A stretch of 64,000 bases of DNA, taken from positions 1 through 64,000 of the forward strand of contig NZ_AHOO02000012.1 in NCBI RefSeq assembly GCF_000244755.1, in the 5' to 3' direction. Origin of the DNA: Leptospira licerasiae serovar Varillal str. VAR 010 (GTDB lineage Bacteria; Spirochaetota; Leptospiria; Leptospirales; Leptospiraceae). Below, one piece after another: positions 19,745 to 29,233 of the stretch (position 1 is its first letter; the number at the start of each line of letters is the position of its first letter). A program made the position numbers and the translations under genes. The notes below the pieces were generated by a model. That model had not been told where the DNA came from, made no database searches, and saw only the letters and a program-made list of their open reading frames with translations.

Positions 19745-20599
19745 ATGACTGCGATTTTACTGGATGGCAAAAAACTTTCCCAAAAGATAAAAGATTCGAT
19801 CGCCGAAGAGATCAAAACTCTCACGGCTTCCGGAAAAAAGCCCCCGAAACTCGCAACGATACTAGTCGGGAGCGATCCTGCCTCCGCCACGTACGTGAAT
19901 ATGAAAGTCAAGTCCTGCCACGCAGTGGGAATGATCTCCGAAAAAATCGAACTTCCCGAAACTACTACAACCCAGGAATTACTCGCAGTCATTGATCGCC
20001 TTAACGCGGATCCGGATACTCACGGAATCCTTCTACAACATCCAACCCCGCCCCAGATAGACGAAAGAGCTGCGTTCGACCGTATCGATTTGAAGAAGGA
20101 TGTGGACGGAGTTACTACATTATCCTTCGGAAAATTGTCCATGGGAGTGGAAACCTATCTTCCCTGCACTCCGTATGGTATGGTCCTTCTACTAAAAGAA
20201 TACGGTATCGACCCAGCGGGCAAAAGAGCTGTGGTTGTAGGACGTTCTCCTATTTTGGGAAAACCTATGGCAATGCTTCTCACCGAAATGAACGCGACTG
20301 TTACTCTATGTCATTCCAGAACCCAAAATCTAGCTGAAATCGTTTCTCAGGCTGATATCGTAGTGGGTGCTGTTGGTAAGCCTGAATTTATTAAAGCCGA
20401 CTGGATCAAACCTGGCGCGGTATTATTAGATGCCGGCTATAATGTAGGGAACGTAGGAGATATCGAAATTTCCAAGGCTTGGGAAAAATCCTCCTATTAC
20501 ACTCCTGTTCCGGGTGGTGTAGGACCTATGACGATTTCTGTCCTTCTTCTACAGACATTGTATTCCGCAAAAGATCACTTTACACCCCCGTTGAAATGA
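19745..20599 (+). CDS. folD: Bifunctional methylene-THF dehydrogenase/cyclohydrolase
   Basis: FolD converts 5,10-methylene-THF to 10-formyl-THF, supplying one-carbon units for purines and formyl-Met. The 284-residue protein shows the substrate motif TYVNMKVKSCHAVGM with the catalytic lysine, GILLQHPTPP, and DVDGVT. The NADP-binding GRSPILGKPMAMLL and the C-terminal PVPGGVGPMT complete the signature. The length is standard. A hydrolase-like gene follows after 16 bases, then cysS, so this is the first gene of a plus-strand operon. Confidence 0.97.
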   Translation: MTAILLDGKKLSQKIKDSIAEEIKTLTASGKKPPKLATILVGSDPASATYVNMKVKSCHAVGMISEKIELPETTTTQELLAVIDRLNADPDTHGILLQHPTPPQIDERAAFDRIDLKKDVDGVTTLSFGKLSMGVETYLPCTPYGMVLLLKEYGIDPAGKRAVVVGRSPILGKPMAMLLTEMNATVTLCHSRTQNLAEIVSQADIVVGAVGKPEFIKADWIKPGAVLLDAGYNVGNVGDIEISKAWEKSSYYTPVPGGVGPMTISVLLLQTLYSAKDHFTPPLK

Positions 20600-20615
20600 A
20601 AACGATGTATCTCTG

Positions 20616-21581
20616 ATGGCTATCAGTTTCGACGAGTGCTTCCAGACTTATCCTCCGTTCTCACCTCCCGCGGATTTGGACGATTTTTGGGCGGAGTCGA
20701 TCCGAGAACTCAAAGGTTTTCCGGTTAAAAATCAAACCAAGGCCCTGCTCAAAGGGACCATTTTAAAAGAAACCATCTACGATATTTCTTTTCAATCTTA
20801 TGGAAACGCAACTCTTACTGGCAGTTTGGTGATCCCAAGAAAAAGAGGAGATCTTCCTGTTTTAGTCTATTTCCACGATTACGCAAAAGATAGACCTCAG
20901 ATCATCAAAGGCCTGACGGAGGCCGGGATCGCGCAACTTATCCTGGACCTAAGAGGTCACGGCACTCAGCTAATCCGACCGGTCTTAAAAGAGGGAGAAA
21001 TTCCTGATCCGGATTGGACTCCCGGATATTATAGAAAAGGATTGGAATCTAAGGAATCCTTCTTCTTAAAATCGAATTATTTGGATGTTATCCGCACGAT
21101 CGAATTTTTAAGACTCACCGACGGGATTGACGGAGATAAGATCATCCTGGCCGGAAAAGGGATCGGAGCCTCCATGGCTTTATTCGGCGCAGCAAATTCC
21201 CCTAGAGTCAAAGCGCTTATATTAGAAACTCCTAATTTTTGCCATGTGGATGATACCCAACTGAAGTTGGGGACAAGTTGGTCCAAAGAAATTTCGGAAC
21301 AGATTGCCAATGCAAAATCCAAAAAAGCTCAGGTAAAAAAGAATCTTTCTTATTTTGATAGTTTGAATTTTTCCAAAAAGATCAAAATCCCAACTCTAGT
21401 TTCGGTCGGAATGGAAGACAAGGTTTCTCACCCTAAATCAGTATTCGCATTATTCAATCACTTAGTCTGCGATAAAAGAATGCAGGTGTATCCTACGGAA
21501 GGGAATGAGGCCGGTATAGCTGGAGACAAACAAAATCTGGCCAATTTGGAATTCGCGAAAGAGATCCTGTTCCCTGAATGA
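20616..21581 (+). CDS. AXE1-like alpha/beta hydrolase fold protein, probable pseudoenzyme
   Basis: The 321-residue protein has the fold and order of the acetyl xylan esterase/cephalosporin-C deacetylase (AXE1) family. FDECFQTYPPFSPPADLDDFW opens it, then a strand PVLVYFHDY, and the elbow region LAGKGIGASMALFGAA. The family motif at the elbow is G-x-S-x-G-G; here it reads G-K-G-I-G-A, with Gly182 in place of the nucleophile. The acid position is kept (GMEDKV, Asp268). The histidine of the usual GHEG motif is replaced by Asn297 (GNEAG). Two of three catalytic residues are thus changed, which suggests a non-catalytic role. It lies between folD and cysS, overlapping the latter as ATGA. Confidence 0.8.
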   Translation: MAISFDECFQTYPPFSPPADLDDFWAESIRELKGFPVKNQTKALLKGTILKETIYDISFQSYGNATLTGSLVIPRKRGDLPVLVYFHDYAKDRPQIIKGLTEAGIAQLILDLRGHGTQLIRPVLKEGEIPDPDWTPGYYRKGLESKESFFLKSNYLDVIRTIEFLRLTDGIDGDKIILAGKGIGASMALFGAANSPRVKALILETPNFCHVDDTQLKLGTSWSKEISEQIANAKSKKAQVKKNLSYFDSLNFSKKIKIPTLVSVGMEDKVSHPKSVFALFNHLVCDKRMQVYPTEGNEAGIAGDKQNLANLEFAKEILFPE

Positions 21582-22987
21582 AAGAAATCCGTTTCCATAA
21601 TTCTCTCAGCGGAATCAAAGAAGTATTCCGTCCGGAGTTTCCAGACAGAGTCCGAGTATATTCCTGTGGGCCTACTGTTTACAACTTTGCACATTTAGGG
21701 AATTTACGCGCATTCTTATTCGTGGATTTGCTTAGACGTGTGCTCGTCGCATTCGGCTATAAGCCGGATATGACCATGAATATCACCGATATAGACGATA
21801 AGATCATCCGAGAATCGTTAGCCCAAGGTAAGAACATCAGGGAATTTACGGAGCCTTGGGTAAAAGCATTTCAAGAAGATTTAGAATCCCTGAATATTCA
21901 AAAACTAGAACATTATCCTAGGGCGACGGATTCTATTCCATCCATGGTGGAGATTATAAAACATCTAAAAAGCCGCGGCTTGGTATATGAAAAAGACGGA
22001 AGTTTATATTATTCGATCTCAAAATTCAAAAATTACGGGAAACTTTCCAAGATCGATATAAGCGGAATGAAAACCGGAACCCGGTACGATACCGACGAAT
22101 ACGACAAAGATGATGTTCGAGATTTCGTTCTTTGGAAATTTCCAAAACAGGACGGGGAACCTTCTTGGGAAACTGAAATCGGTTCAGGAAGACCTGGGTG
22201 GCATTTGGAATGTTCCGCAATGGTGCGTGATGTCTACGGTTCCGGAGTGGATATCCATACCGGAGGTGTGGACCTAACCTTCCCTCATCATGAAAATGAG
22301 ATCGCTCAAAGCGAAGGTGCCTATCCGGAAGAATCCTTCGTAAAATATTGGCTACATTCGGAACATCTGCTCGTAAACGGAGAAAAGATGGCCAAGTCTA
22401 AGGGAAACTTTTTTACCCTTAGAGATTTGATAAAAGAAGGAGTAGAACCTCGTAATATTAGGTTTCTTCTGCTCTCCGCACATTATAGAAGCAAATTAAA
22501 CTTCACAAAAGAAAGATTAGAAGAAGCAGCACAATCGGTTGCCAAGATACAAAATTGTATCAATCGACTATTGGAAGAATTATCGAAATTCGGAAAAACG
22601 TTCCAACCTCAAACGAACGTAGAAGTAGCGACTTGGGACGAATTTTTGGATAGCCTAGCCGATGATCTGAACATTTCCAAATTTTTAGCGTCCGTTTTTG
22701 AATTGGTGAAAGATTCCAACCAATACCTGGATCAGAATGCTCCGGACGAAAATGAGATCGTCAAAAGATTGGATTTGTTTTATAAAATAGATTCAATCTT
22801 AGGGGTTTTGACTTTTGAAAAAAAAGTCGAAGTTTTAGACTCCGAAATCGACGAACTTGTGAGACAAAGACAAGAGGCTCGTAAAAACAAAAATTTTGCG
22901 GAAGCAGACAGACTCAGAGATAAACTGAACGAATTAGGAATTATACTCGAAGATACCAAAGAAGGTCTTCGCTGGAAAAGAAAATGA
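21578..22987 (+). CDS. cysS: Cysteinyl-tRNA synthetase
   Basis: This class Ia synthetase charges tRNA-Cys. The 469-residue product has the N-terminal zinc cysteine in YSCGPTVYNFAHLGNLR, which also contains the HIGH-type motif. Further zinc ligands lie in GWHLECSAM and FPHHENEIAQSE, and the KMSKS-type loop is KMAKSKGNF. The C-terminal helical and anticodon-binding region ends with RQEARKNKNFAEADRLRD, typical of CysRS. The start overlaps the preceding stop and its stop overlaps the rlmB start, both as ATGA, which indicates translational coupling along the operon. Confidence 0.97.
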   Translation: MKEIRFHNSLSGIKEVFRPEFPDRVRVYSCGPTVYNFAHLGNLRAFLFVDLLRRVLVAFGYKPDMTMNITDIDDKIIRESLAQGKNIREFTEPWVKAFQEDLESLNIQKLEHYPRATDSIPSMVEIIKHLKSRGLVYEKDGSLYYSISKFKNYGKLSKIDISGMKTGTRYDTDEYDKDDVRDFVLWKFPKQDGEPSWETEIGSGRPGWHLECSAMVRDVYGSGVDIHTGGVDLTFPHHENEIAQSEGAYPEESFVKYWLHSEHLLVNGEKMAKSKGNFFTLRDLIKEGVEPRNIRFLLLSAHYRSKLNFTKERLEEAAQSVAKIQNCINRLLEELSKFGKTFQPQTNVEVATWDEFLDSLADDLNISKFLASVFELVKDSNQYLDQNAPDENEIVKRLDLFYKIDSILGVLTFEKKVEVLDSEIDELVRQRQEARKNKNFAEADRLRDKLNELGIILEDTKEGLRWKRK

Positions 22988-23727
22988 GCCGCCAGGATTA
23001 TATCTACGGAAGAAGAAATATCCGAGAAATTCTGGAACGACATCTCGAAAAAGGTTCAGAACTTTCTTTCCAAGAAATTTGGCTGACTTCCGGGGCTAAA
23101 AAAGAATTACACGAAATTCTCTCCGAATTAGAAGACAAACTTCTGATCAAAGAAGCTTCCCCCAGCAAGTTAGACAAAATGGCTCCAGGCGTAAATCACC
23201 AGGGCGTACTTGCACTTAGAATACAGCTCCATTCAGGAGACAAAAAATCATTCGACTCTCATCTGGAAAATTGTAAAGGTCCAATTCTCGTTTTGGACCG
23301 CATCCAAGATCCGGGTAACTTAGGGAATATTTTAAGAACCGCGGAATGTTTCGGAGTAGAAACGGTCCTCATTCCAGAAAGAGATTCCTCGGGAATCACT
23401 CCCACAGTGGAAAAAGTTGCCTCAGGTGCACTCGCTTATCTGAACGTTTTTAAAGTCGGTAACCTGGCGCAAGTATTAGAAAAACTGCAAAAACGAAATT
23501 TCTGGGTGGTATCCACTTCCGACAAAGGTACAGAAGATTGGTCGAAAATTCCCGCTTGGGAGGAGCTTGTGATCCTTATGGGAAATGAAGGAGAAGGTCT
23601 AAAAAGGATCCTAATGGAAAAATCGGATTTTACGGTTCGGATTCCACTTCATGGTCATATCTCCTCCCTAAATGTGACAGTCGCCACAGGGATCGTACTG
23701 GATCGTTTGAAAAACCGACCGAAGTAA
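22984..23727 (+). CDS. rlmB: TrmH/SpoU-family RNA 2'-O-methyltransferase (RlmB-like)
   Basis: The 247-residue protein has the short N-terminal substrate-binding domain (YIYGRRNIREILERHL, matching the YGxNxVxExL pattern). The SPOUT catalytic domain follows, with LDRIQDPGNLGNILRTAECF, then ILMGNEGEGLKR and IPLHGHISSLNVTVATGI, the three SpoU motifs forming the knotted SAM site. RlmB methylates a guanosine in the 23S rRNA peptidyl-transferase loop. Pairing with cysS is common, which favours RlmB over other TrmH members, though TrmH-group substrates are hard to separate by eye. Confidence 0.88.
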   Translation: MSRQDYIYGRRNIREILERHLEKGSELSFQEIWLTSGAKKELHEILSELEDKLLIKEASPSKLDKMAPGVNHQGVLALRIQLHSGDKKSFDSHLENCKGPILVLDRIQDPGNLGNILRTAECFGVETVLIPERDSSGITPTVEKVASGALAYLNVFKVGNLAQVLEKLQKRNFWVVSTSDKGTEDWSKIPAWEELVILMGNEGEGLKRILMEKSDFTVRIPLHGHISSLNVTVATGIVLDRLKNRPK

Positions 23728-23851
23728 ATTCTATTCAAACATTTATTTCCTTTTTGTTACGATATTAATGAACATCTACCATCAAATTCTAGCTTGCGGT
23801 TTTTGACGATCGGCCCCAAACTTTCTATAACATGTAGTTAGTTTGTTACTT

Positions 23852-23867
23852 TGTAGGAATTCCTACA
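23852..23867. promoter_or_regulatory. 16-bp palindrome TGTAGGAATTCCTACA
   Basis: This perfect palindrome lies 41 bases before the lipase-like lipoprotein start. Related palindromes occur at 25105-25118 and 33815-33828. It could be an operator or part of a dispersed repeat family. Confidence 0.45.
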
Positions 23868-23908
23868 TAACACTTCATGCGACTTTGAATAGTATTGGGT
23901 CTTTTAAT

Positions 23909-25081
23909 ATGAAAAGATTTTTATCTTTCCAAACTCTGTTTTTATTTTTCACACTTCTATCTTTTGGAAATTGCGATTATCTGGAAGATCGGATCACTCC
24001 TTCCAATAGCAAATCAACAGCGGAAAAAATTAAGGATTATATAATCTCGGCTTATTTTGCGGAGCAGAACCATGCTTTATATAAATTTTCTACAGTGATC
24101 CCGAACCTACAACCTGAAAATCTTTCTCCTTTGTATTTCCAAGATCCTTATTTCCAAAGAGATAATAGACCCAAGATTGTATTCATCCACGGTTGGGATT
24201 TTGCAGAAAGACAAACGGACCCGCCCACAGATTTTAATAGAAAAGTGGCAAACCTACTTGGAACCTGGAACCAGGGACTTTCCTTTGTTACTGACAATGC
24301 AACTCCGCCAAGCAGCTACACTGGAAGTGTATATGATAATTTTGAAATATACGTTTTTACCTATAGGACTTCCGATTATATAGAAGTAAATGGAAGAAGA
24401 TTCATAGATTCCTTAAATGCGGCATTCAATTCTTCCGACAAAGTGGTAGTGGTAGCTCATTCCATGGGAGGATTGGTCTCTAGAGCTGCAATCCAACACG
24501 CAAATAATACTGAAAATGTAATAGATCATATAGTCAGTTTAGGAACTCCCTATTACGGATCTCCCTACTCTTCTCCCCAATACACCGGAGATCTGACCGC
24601 AATCGGGACAATCATCAAGTTTATGACGGATACTCCCGGAGGACAAGGACTTGCCTATACAAACGGGATCAGTTCCGGAGTGACTGCAATTTCCCCTACT
24701 ATAGTGGATGGGACCAACCAGGCATTTAACTTCTTTTTAGAAAGTATGATCGCAAAGACTTCCGAGGACTCGATTACTACTGTTTACGGAGGAGACATGG
24801 GGTCTGGGGATTGTGGAGATACTGACCATGCTACCACATATCGAGCTGCCTGTTTGGTAATTACAGGCGGAAACCCAGTGTTCGCCAATTCAGACGGAAT
24901 TGTACCTTTGGCCTCTGCTCTCTTGAATGGACGAGCAGGAGCACAGCATACTGTTACAAATATGGATCATTCTCAAATGTCTTTTAGAAATGAAGGTGGA
25001 ACAGGTGCAGGACTTACTTCAGTAAAAACGCATTTTAATAATGTGTTCAATGAAGTATTTACAATCGTAAGCGGGCTGTAG
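23909..25081 (+). CDS. Lipase-like alpha/beta hydrolase lipoprotein
   Basis: From the ATG at 23909 the product has 390 residues, with a lipoprotein signal ending LLSFGNC. The hydrolase domain has the oxyanion strand IVFIHGWDF and the nucleophile elbow VVAHSMGGLVSR (a GxSxG variant with Ala first). A triacylglycerol-lipase-like GTPYYGSPY follows. Family relatives hydrolyse lipid esters, and surface or periplasmic display is expected. The Asp and His are not certain by eye; candidates are SDGIVPLAS and TNMDHSQMS near the C-terminus, which fits a triad. The frame extends upstream to 23843, but the signal peptide fixes the start at 23909. Confidence 0.85.
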   Translation: MKRFLSFQTLFLFFTLLSFGNCDYLEDRITPSNSKSTAEKIKDYIISAYFAEQNHALYKFSTVIPNLQPENLSPLYFQDPYFQRDNRPKIVFIHGWDFAERQTDPPTDFNRKVANLLGTWNQGLSFVTDNATPPSSYTGSVYDNFEIYVFTYRTSDYIEVNGRRFIDSLNAAFNSSDKVVVVAHSMGGLVSRAAIQHANNTENVIDHIVSLGTPYYGSPYSSPQYTGDLTAIGTIIKFMTDTPGGQGLAYTNGISSGVTAISPTIVDGTNQAFNFFLESMIAKTSEDSITTVYGGDMGSGDCGDTDHATTYRAACLVITGGNPVFANSDGIVPLASALLNGRAGAQHTVTNMDHSQMSFRNEGGTGAGLTSVKTHFNNVFNEVFTIVSGL

Positions 25082-25104
25082 TAGACGACTTAAATTTTTT
25101 CGGT

Positions 25105-25195
25105 GTTGGAATTCCAACGAGTGCGGATGCGAGCGGCCCCCACCCTAATTTTGGGTGGTGGGGAGTGGCCCGTGGGAGTTCGCCTCGCCTGTCCT
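25105..25195. repeat. GC-rich structured intergenic element
   Basis: It begins with the 14-bp palindrome GTTGGAATTCCAAC (25105-25118). A GC-rich block that can fold follows: GCGAG (25129-25133) pairs with CTCGC (25184-25188), GGCC (25135-25138) with GGCC (25167-25170), and a C-rich stretch (25139-25145) with GGGTGGTGGGG (25153-25163). The composition is clearly richer in GC than the flanks. It lies between the convergent lipoprotein and hisF genes, so it may terminate both, or be a dispersed Leptospira intergenic repeat. The rest of the gap to 25282 shows nothing further. Confidence 0.5.
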
Positions 25196-25282
25196 ATATC
25201 AGAAAATTCTTAAACTAGCAAGCTGGATTTATATATCCAACAAAAGGAATGTGGATTCCGAATTCCGGTATATCTACTTTCC

Positions 25283-26050
25283 TTATAATCTTACCTTAAT
25301 CCCCATTTCTCGCATATTTTCTTTGGTTTCTCTGATGGTGAATTCCCCAAAATGAAAAATAGATGCTGCGAGCACCGCATCAGCTTTCCCTCTCAGAATC
25401 GCTTCTACCATATGTTCCGGATTTCCGGCGCCACCGCTTGCAATAATAGGAATTTCTAAATTAGAAGAAAATGATTTAAGAAGTTGGATATCGAAACCTT
25501 TTTTGGTTCCGTCGCGATCCATAGAGGTAAGTAAAATTTCTCCTGCTCCTCTTTCTTGGGCTTCCTTTCCCCAATCCAATGCATCTCTTCCGGTTTCAGT
25601 CCGTCCACCATGAAGGAAGACTTCGTATCTTTGTCTATCAGGATGGAATTTCACATCCACAGCACATACGATACATTGAGAACCGTAAATTTCCGCAGCG
25701 GCACGAAGAAGGTCCGGATTTTGAAATGCGGCGGTATTGATAGAGACCTTATCTGCTCCCTTCTCCAAAACCGCTTTTACATCGTCTAAGTTACGAATTC
25801 CCCCGCCAACAGTAAATGGTATAAATATCCGTTCTGCGACTGCTTCCACCAAATGTATGAGGATATCTCTTTTATCACTGGATGCCGTGATATCCAAAAA
25901 ACATAACTCGTCCGCGAGATTTTTCTCGTAAACCACAGCAGACTCCACGGGATCTCCCGCATCCACAAGATTTACGAAATTCACTCCTTTGACTACTCTG
26001 CCGTCTTTGATGTCCAGGCAGGGAATAATTCTCGCGGCAAGCTCGCTCAT
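25283..26050 (-). CDS. hisF: Imidazole glycerol phosphate synthase, cyclase subunit
   Basis: HisF closes the imidazole ring in histidine biosynthesis, using ammonia from HisH, and releases AICAR to purine synthesis. The 255-residue TIM barrel has the first catalytic aspartate in [19 protein letters not shown] and the second in VCAVDVKF. Phosphate-binding loops are VGGGIRN and [11 protein letters not shown]. The length is typical. HisH is not adjacent; the only other his gene here is hisD 12 kb away. The start overlaps the gatA stop by 4 bases, so hisF is the last gene of a gatC-gatA-hisF run. Confidence 0.96.
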   Translation of the reverse strand: MSELAARIIPCLDIKDGRVVKGVNFVNLVDAGDPVESAVVYEKNLADELCFLDITASSDKRDILIHLVEAVAERIFIPFTVGGGIRNLDDVKAVLEKGADKVSINTAAFQNPDLLRAAAEIYGSQCIVCAVDVKFHPDRQRYEVFLHGGRTETGRDALDWGKEAQERGAGEILLTSMDRDGTKKGFDIQLLKSFSSNLEIPIIASGGAGNPEHMVEAILRGKADAVLAASIFHFGEFTIRETKENMREMGIKVRL

Positions 26051-27507
26051 TTGATTGTTTCGGGCAGTTCTACCTTAGAAGCCCAGTCAGAGATCATTTT
26101 AGCAAAACCGAATATCTTATCTTCGTGTAAAGCTGGAGCGGTAATCTGTAAACCGATCGGAAGTCCTTTAGAATCTTTTCCGATCGGAACAGACATCGCA
26201 GGAACTCCGGCCAAATTTACTGAAGTAGTAAGAATATCAGCCTTATACATTTGGATCGGATCTGAAGTTTTTTCTCCCACCTTAAACGCAGTTGTAGGAG
26301 AAGTAGGCTGTAGGATAAGATCCACTTTAGAAAAATAACTTTCGTATTCTTTTTTGATCAGAACTCTCGCTTTCTGCGCTCTTCCATAATACGCGTCGTA
26401 ATATCCGGCAGATAAGGAGAATGTTCCGAGTAAGATCCTTCTTTGGACTTCCTTCCCGAAACCTTCACTTCTACTAGTTACGTATAGATCGTCCAGTTTG
26501 CCGCTTGGATCTTTTCTTTGTCCGAAACGGATCCCGTCGAATCTGGAAAGATTGGAAGAGCATTCTGCAGTAGCGATGATATAGTAGATCGGAATAGAAT
26601 TGGAAAGAAGAGAAAAATCCAGGTCTATCAGTTGAGCGCCTTTGGACTCCAACTCCGCTAAAAGAGACTCGTATGCCTTTGCAACATCCGGCTCTATCTC
26701 GGAGGTCATCTTCATCTTACCTATTTTCAAACCTTTCCAAGGAAGTTCCTTTACTTTAGAAGGATCGAATGCAGGAATATTTTTAGAAGTAGCGTCTCTC
26801 TGGTCCTTTCCGGAAATCACAGAGTACACATCGATGATCCCGTCTATATCCTTGGACAATGGACCGATCTGATCCAAGCTGGAAGCATAAGCAACGAGCC
26901 CATATCTGGAAACCGTTCCATACGTTGGCTTTAAACCATAGATCCCGCAAAGAGATGCAGGCTGTCTAACGGATCCACCTGTGTCTGAACCCAATGCAAC
27001 AGGAACAAAAGAAGCAGCAACTGCGGCCGCAGATCCTCCGGAAGATCCACCTGGAATTCTATCCGTATCGAAAGGATTTTTTGTGACTTGGTATGCGGAA
27101 TTCTCCGTAGAAGAACCCATTGCAAACTCGTCCATATTCGCTCTTGGGATGAGAACAAAACCTTTTGCTAAAAGTTTTTCGATCGCCGTCGCGTGAAATG
27201 GAGAACGGTAGTTTTCCAGAATTTTAGAAGCACAAGAAGTTATAGTATTCTCTATACAGATATTGTCCTTCACACCGATCGGGATTCCATCGAATTCGGA
27301 GAGAGGTTTTCCTGATTTTCTTCTTTCTGTACTTTCGATTGCTGCCTTTAGAATACTTTCTTTTTCCCAAGAAAGGAATGCTTTAATTTTGGAGTCTTCC
27401 GCTTCTATACGAGAGATCAAAGACTCGATCAATTCGAGAGGGGTAAATTGGCCGGAATTTAAGCCTTTTTTAATATCAGAATATTTTAATTTCCATAATT
27501 CTTTCAT
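26047..27507 (-). CDS. gatA: Asp-tRNA(Asn)/Glu-tRNA(Gln) amidotransferase subunit A
   Basis: GatA is the amidase subunit that releases ammonia from glutamine for the GatCAB complex. The 486-residue amidase-signature protein has the catalytic lysine in [11 protein letters not shown] (about 80). The cis-serine is in [13 protein letters not shown] (about 155) and the nucleophile serine in [16 protein letters not shown] (about 178). The length is normal. It is coupled to gatC upstream and hisF downstream by 4-base overlaps. GatB is not in the window. With AsnRS present, the main job is probably making Gln-tRNA-Gln. Confidence 0.96.
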   Translation of the reverse strand: MKELWKLKYSDIKKGLNSGQFTPLELIESLISRIEAEDSKIKAFLSWEKESILKAAIESTERRKSGKPLSEFDGIPIGVKDNICIENTITSCASKILENYRSPFHATAIEKLLAKGFVLIPRANMDEFAMGSSTENSAYQVTKNPFDTDRIPGGSSGGSAAAVAASFVPVALGSDTGGSVRQPASLCGIYGLKPTYGTVSRYGLVAYASSLDQIGPLSKDIDGIIDVYSVISGKDQRDATSKNIPAFDPSKVKELPWKGLKIGKMKMTSEIEPDVAKAYESLLAELESKGAQLIDLDFSLLSNSIPIYYIIATAECSSNLSRFDGIRFGQRKDPSGKLDDLYVTSRSEGFGKEVQRRILLGTFSLSAGYYDAYYGRAQKARVLIKKEYESYFSKVDLILQPTSPTTAFKVGEKTSDPIQMYKADILTTSVNLAGVPAMSVPIGKDSKGLPIGLQITAPALHEDKIFGFAKMISDWASKVELPETIK

Positions 27508-27794
27508 GTTTCGATCACCTTCGGAACTACGAAGTATCCGTTTTGGAAACTAGGAGCGAAAGATTCTATCTGAGAACGACTTAAACCTTCGGTTGCCTTG
27601 TCCGCACGAAGTGAATTTCCTTCGTTCGGGTATAAGTCCTCGTCTGATACGGAACTCACATTTAACTCAGTGATCGTATCCACATAATTCAGGACCTTAT
27701 TAAAATCCGTAAGGAAGTTTTGGATATCCTTAGGATCTATTTTGAGCCTAGATAACTCTGCGATTTTTTGAAGGGATTCTTCGTTTAGGTTCAC
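27504..27794 (-). CDS. gatC: Asp-tRNA(Asn)/Glu-tRNA(Gln) amidotransferase subunit C
   Basis: GatC is the small strap subunit that stabilises GatA-GatB. The 96-residue protein shows the family N-terminus [20 protein letters not shown] and the [19 protein letters not shown] block. The C-terminal [20 protein letters not shown], where GatC proteins have LREDxV..., is also clear. It starts with GTG, with GGAG and AAGG upstream. It overlaps gatA by 4 bases. Confidence 0.94.
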   Translation of the reverse strand: MNLNEESLQKIAELSRLKIDPKDIQNFLTDFNKVLNYVDTITELNVSSVSDEDLYPNEGNSLRADKATEGLSRSQIESFAPSFQNGYFVVPKVIET

Positions 27795-27816
27795 GGCCTT
27801 CGTTCTCCTTTTTCCC

Positions 27817-29232
27817 TTAATAGGCGTTCTTATCCATTACACCCTTTAAAGGTGTAAGTAGGATGATTTTAATATCCAACCAAAGAGACCAATTTTCTAT
27901 ATAGTAGATATCCGCATCTATCCTATCGTCGATAGAAGTGTCGCCTCTAAGACCCTTGACTTGAGCAAGACCGGTGATCCCAGCCTTGACCGCATGCCTT
28001 CTCATATAATGTCTATGATCCGTTTTGAATTTTTCGACAAAATGAGGTCTTTCGGGCCTTGGACCCACTACGGACATATCTCCTAAAAGCACATTAAAAA
28101 ACTGAGGTATTTCGTCAAGGGAGGTCTTACGGAGGATCTTACCAATCCCGGTAACTCTAGGATCATTTTGGACCGTCCATGTGGTCTCCGACTGTGACCT
28201 GGTTTGAACAACCATACTCCTGAACTTGATCATCTTGAAACTTTTATTGTCCAAGCCCACTCTTTCCTGATAATAGAAAACAGGTCCCCTAGAGGTTAAT
28301 TTGATAAGAAGTGCAATGATCAAAAACACGGGTGAAAAAAGAATAATAAAGAAAAGTGAAAATAGAATATCAAAACTTCTTTTGATCACCCGATTATAAC
28401 CCAGACGGACCGGAATGTTTCTGATGGAAATTACGGGAAGGCCGTCCATCTCATCCACTCTTCCTTTCGCCTTGATAAACTCTTGGAAACCTGGGATTAC
28501 TTTTAAGTCTATACCTTCCGTATCGCATGCATCCAAAACGGCTTCTAGACAATCCCCTTCCGCGTTATTCAACGCATAAACAACCAAGTCGGGTTTAATC
28601 TCAGAAAGGACCTTTTCTATTTTGTCCGTCTTCCCCAAAAGTTGCATATCCTTGCGGATCGCCTTACTATTTCCGGAACTTACGTAACCTATGATCTGGT
28701 ATCCGTAGATCTGGTGTCTTTGGACCGAGTCGGCAAAACGGGCAGCGGTCTCTCTTGTTCCGATCACGAGCACCCTACGTAAGTTATATCCTTTGCTTCT
28801 AAGATATCTTAAAAATTGGCGGGCAAGAAGATGGAGAAGCCCGATCGAGAAAATATTAGTTACTGCGAAAACTAATATAAAAGAACGAGAAAATCTTTCG
28901 CTTCCGAAATCGCCTCGGAAGAAGAATAACATGGATAATACGAATAATAAGTTTAAGAACACTCCTCCGAAGATCGCAAGGAACTCGTCCAAAAAGGACA
29001 ATCCTCTTCTGGGATGATATAGATCTATAAATAGGAAAACGATTACTTGCGAAATGGAAAGAACGGAACCTAATATAAAATAACTTTCCAGATCGATATA
29101 GGATCTATCTATTCCTGTTGGATCTCCTACATAGAAACGAAGGAGGAAAGCGAACACACAACTTCCCAAGGAGAAGATCAAGTCCAAGAATACGAACAAT
29201 AGTTTAAAAGTCTGGCTTCTTTCTTTCAGCAT
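27817..29232 (-). CDS. Polyprenyl-phosphate sugar phosphotransferase (WbaP/WcaJ type)
   Basis: The 471-residue protein starts polysaccharide or O-antigen assembly by moving a sugar-1-phosphate onto undecaprenyl phosphate. Four N-terminal membrane segments are followed by a Rossmann-like domain ([17 protein letters not shown]). A fifth hydrophobic segment follows, then the catalytic bacterial sugar transferase domain ([63 protein letters not shown]). Length and layout fit the polyisoprenyl-phosphate hexose-1-P transferases. The sugar is not predictable. One base separates it from lptD, and uppP is just beyond. Confidence 0.93.
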   Translation of the reverse strand: MLKERSQTFKLLFVFLDLIFSLGSCVFAFLLRFYVGDPTGIDRSYIDLESYFILGSVLSISQVIVFLFIDLYHPRRGLSFLDEFLAIFGGVFLNLLFVLSMLFFFRGDFGSERFSRSFILVFAVTNIFSIGLLHLLARQFLRYLRSKGYNLRRVLVIGTRETAARFADSVQRHQIYGYQIIGYVSSGNSKAIRKDMQLLGKTDKIEKVLSEIKPDLVVYALNNAEGDCLEAVLDACDTEGIDLKVIPGFQEFIKAKGRVDEMDGLPVISIRNIPVRLGYNRVIKRSFDILFSLFFIILFSPVFLIIALLIKLTSRGPVFYYQERVGLDNKSFKMIKFRSMVVQTRSQSETTWTVQNDPRVTGIGKILRKTSLDEIPQFFNVLLGDMSVVGPRPERPHFVEKFKTDHRHYMRRHAVKAGITGLAQVKGLRGDTSIDDRIDADIYYIENWSLWLDIKIILLTPLKGVMDKNAY

Positions 29233-29233
29233 A

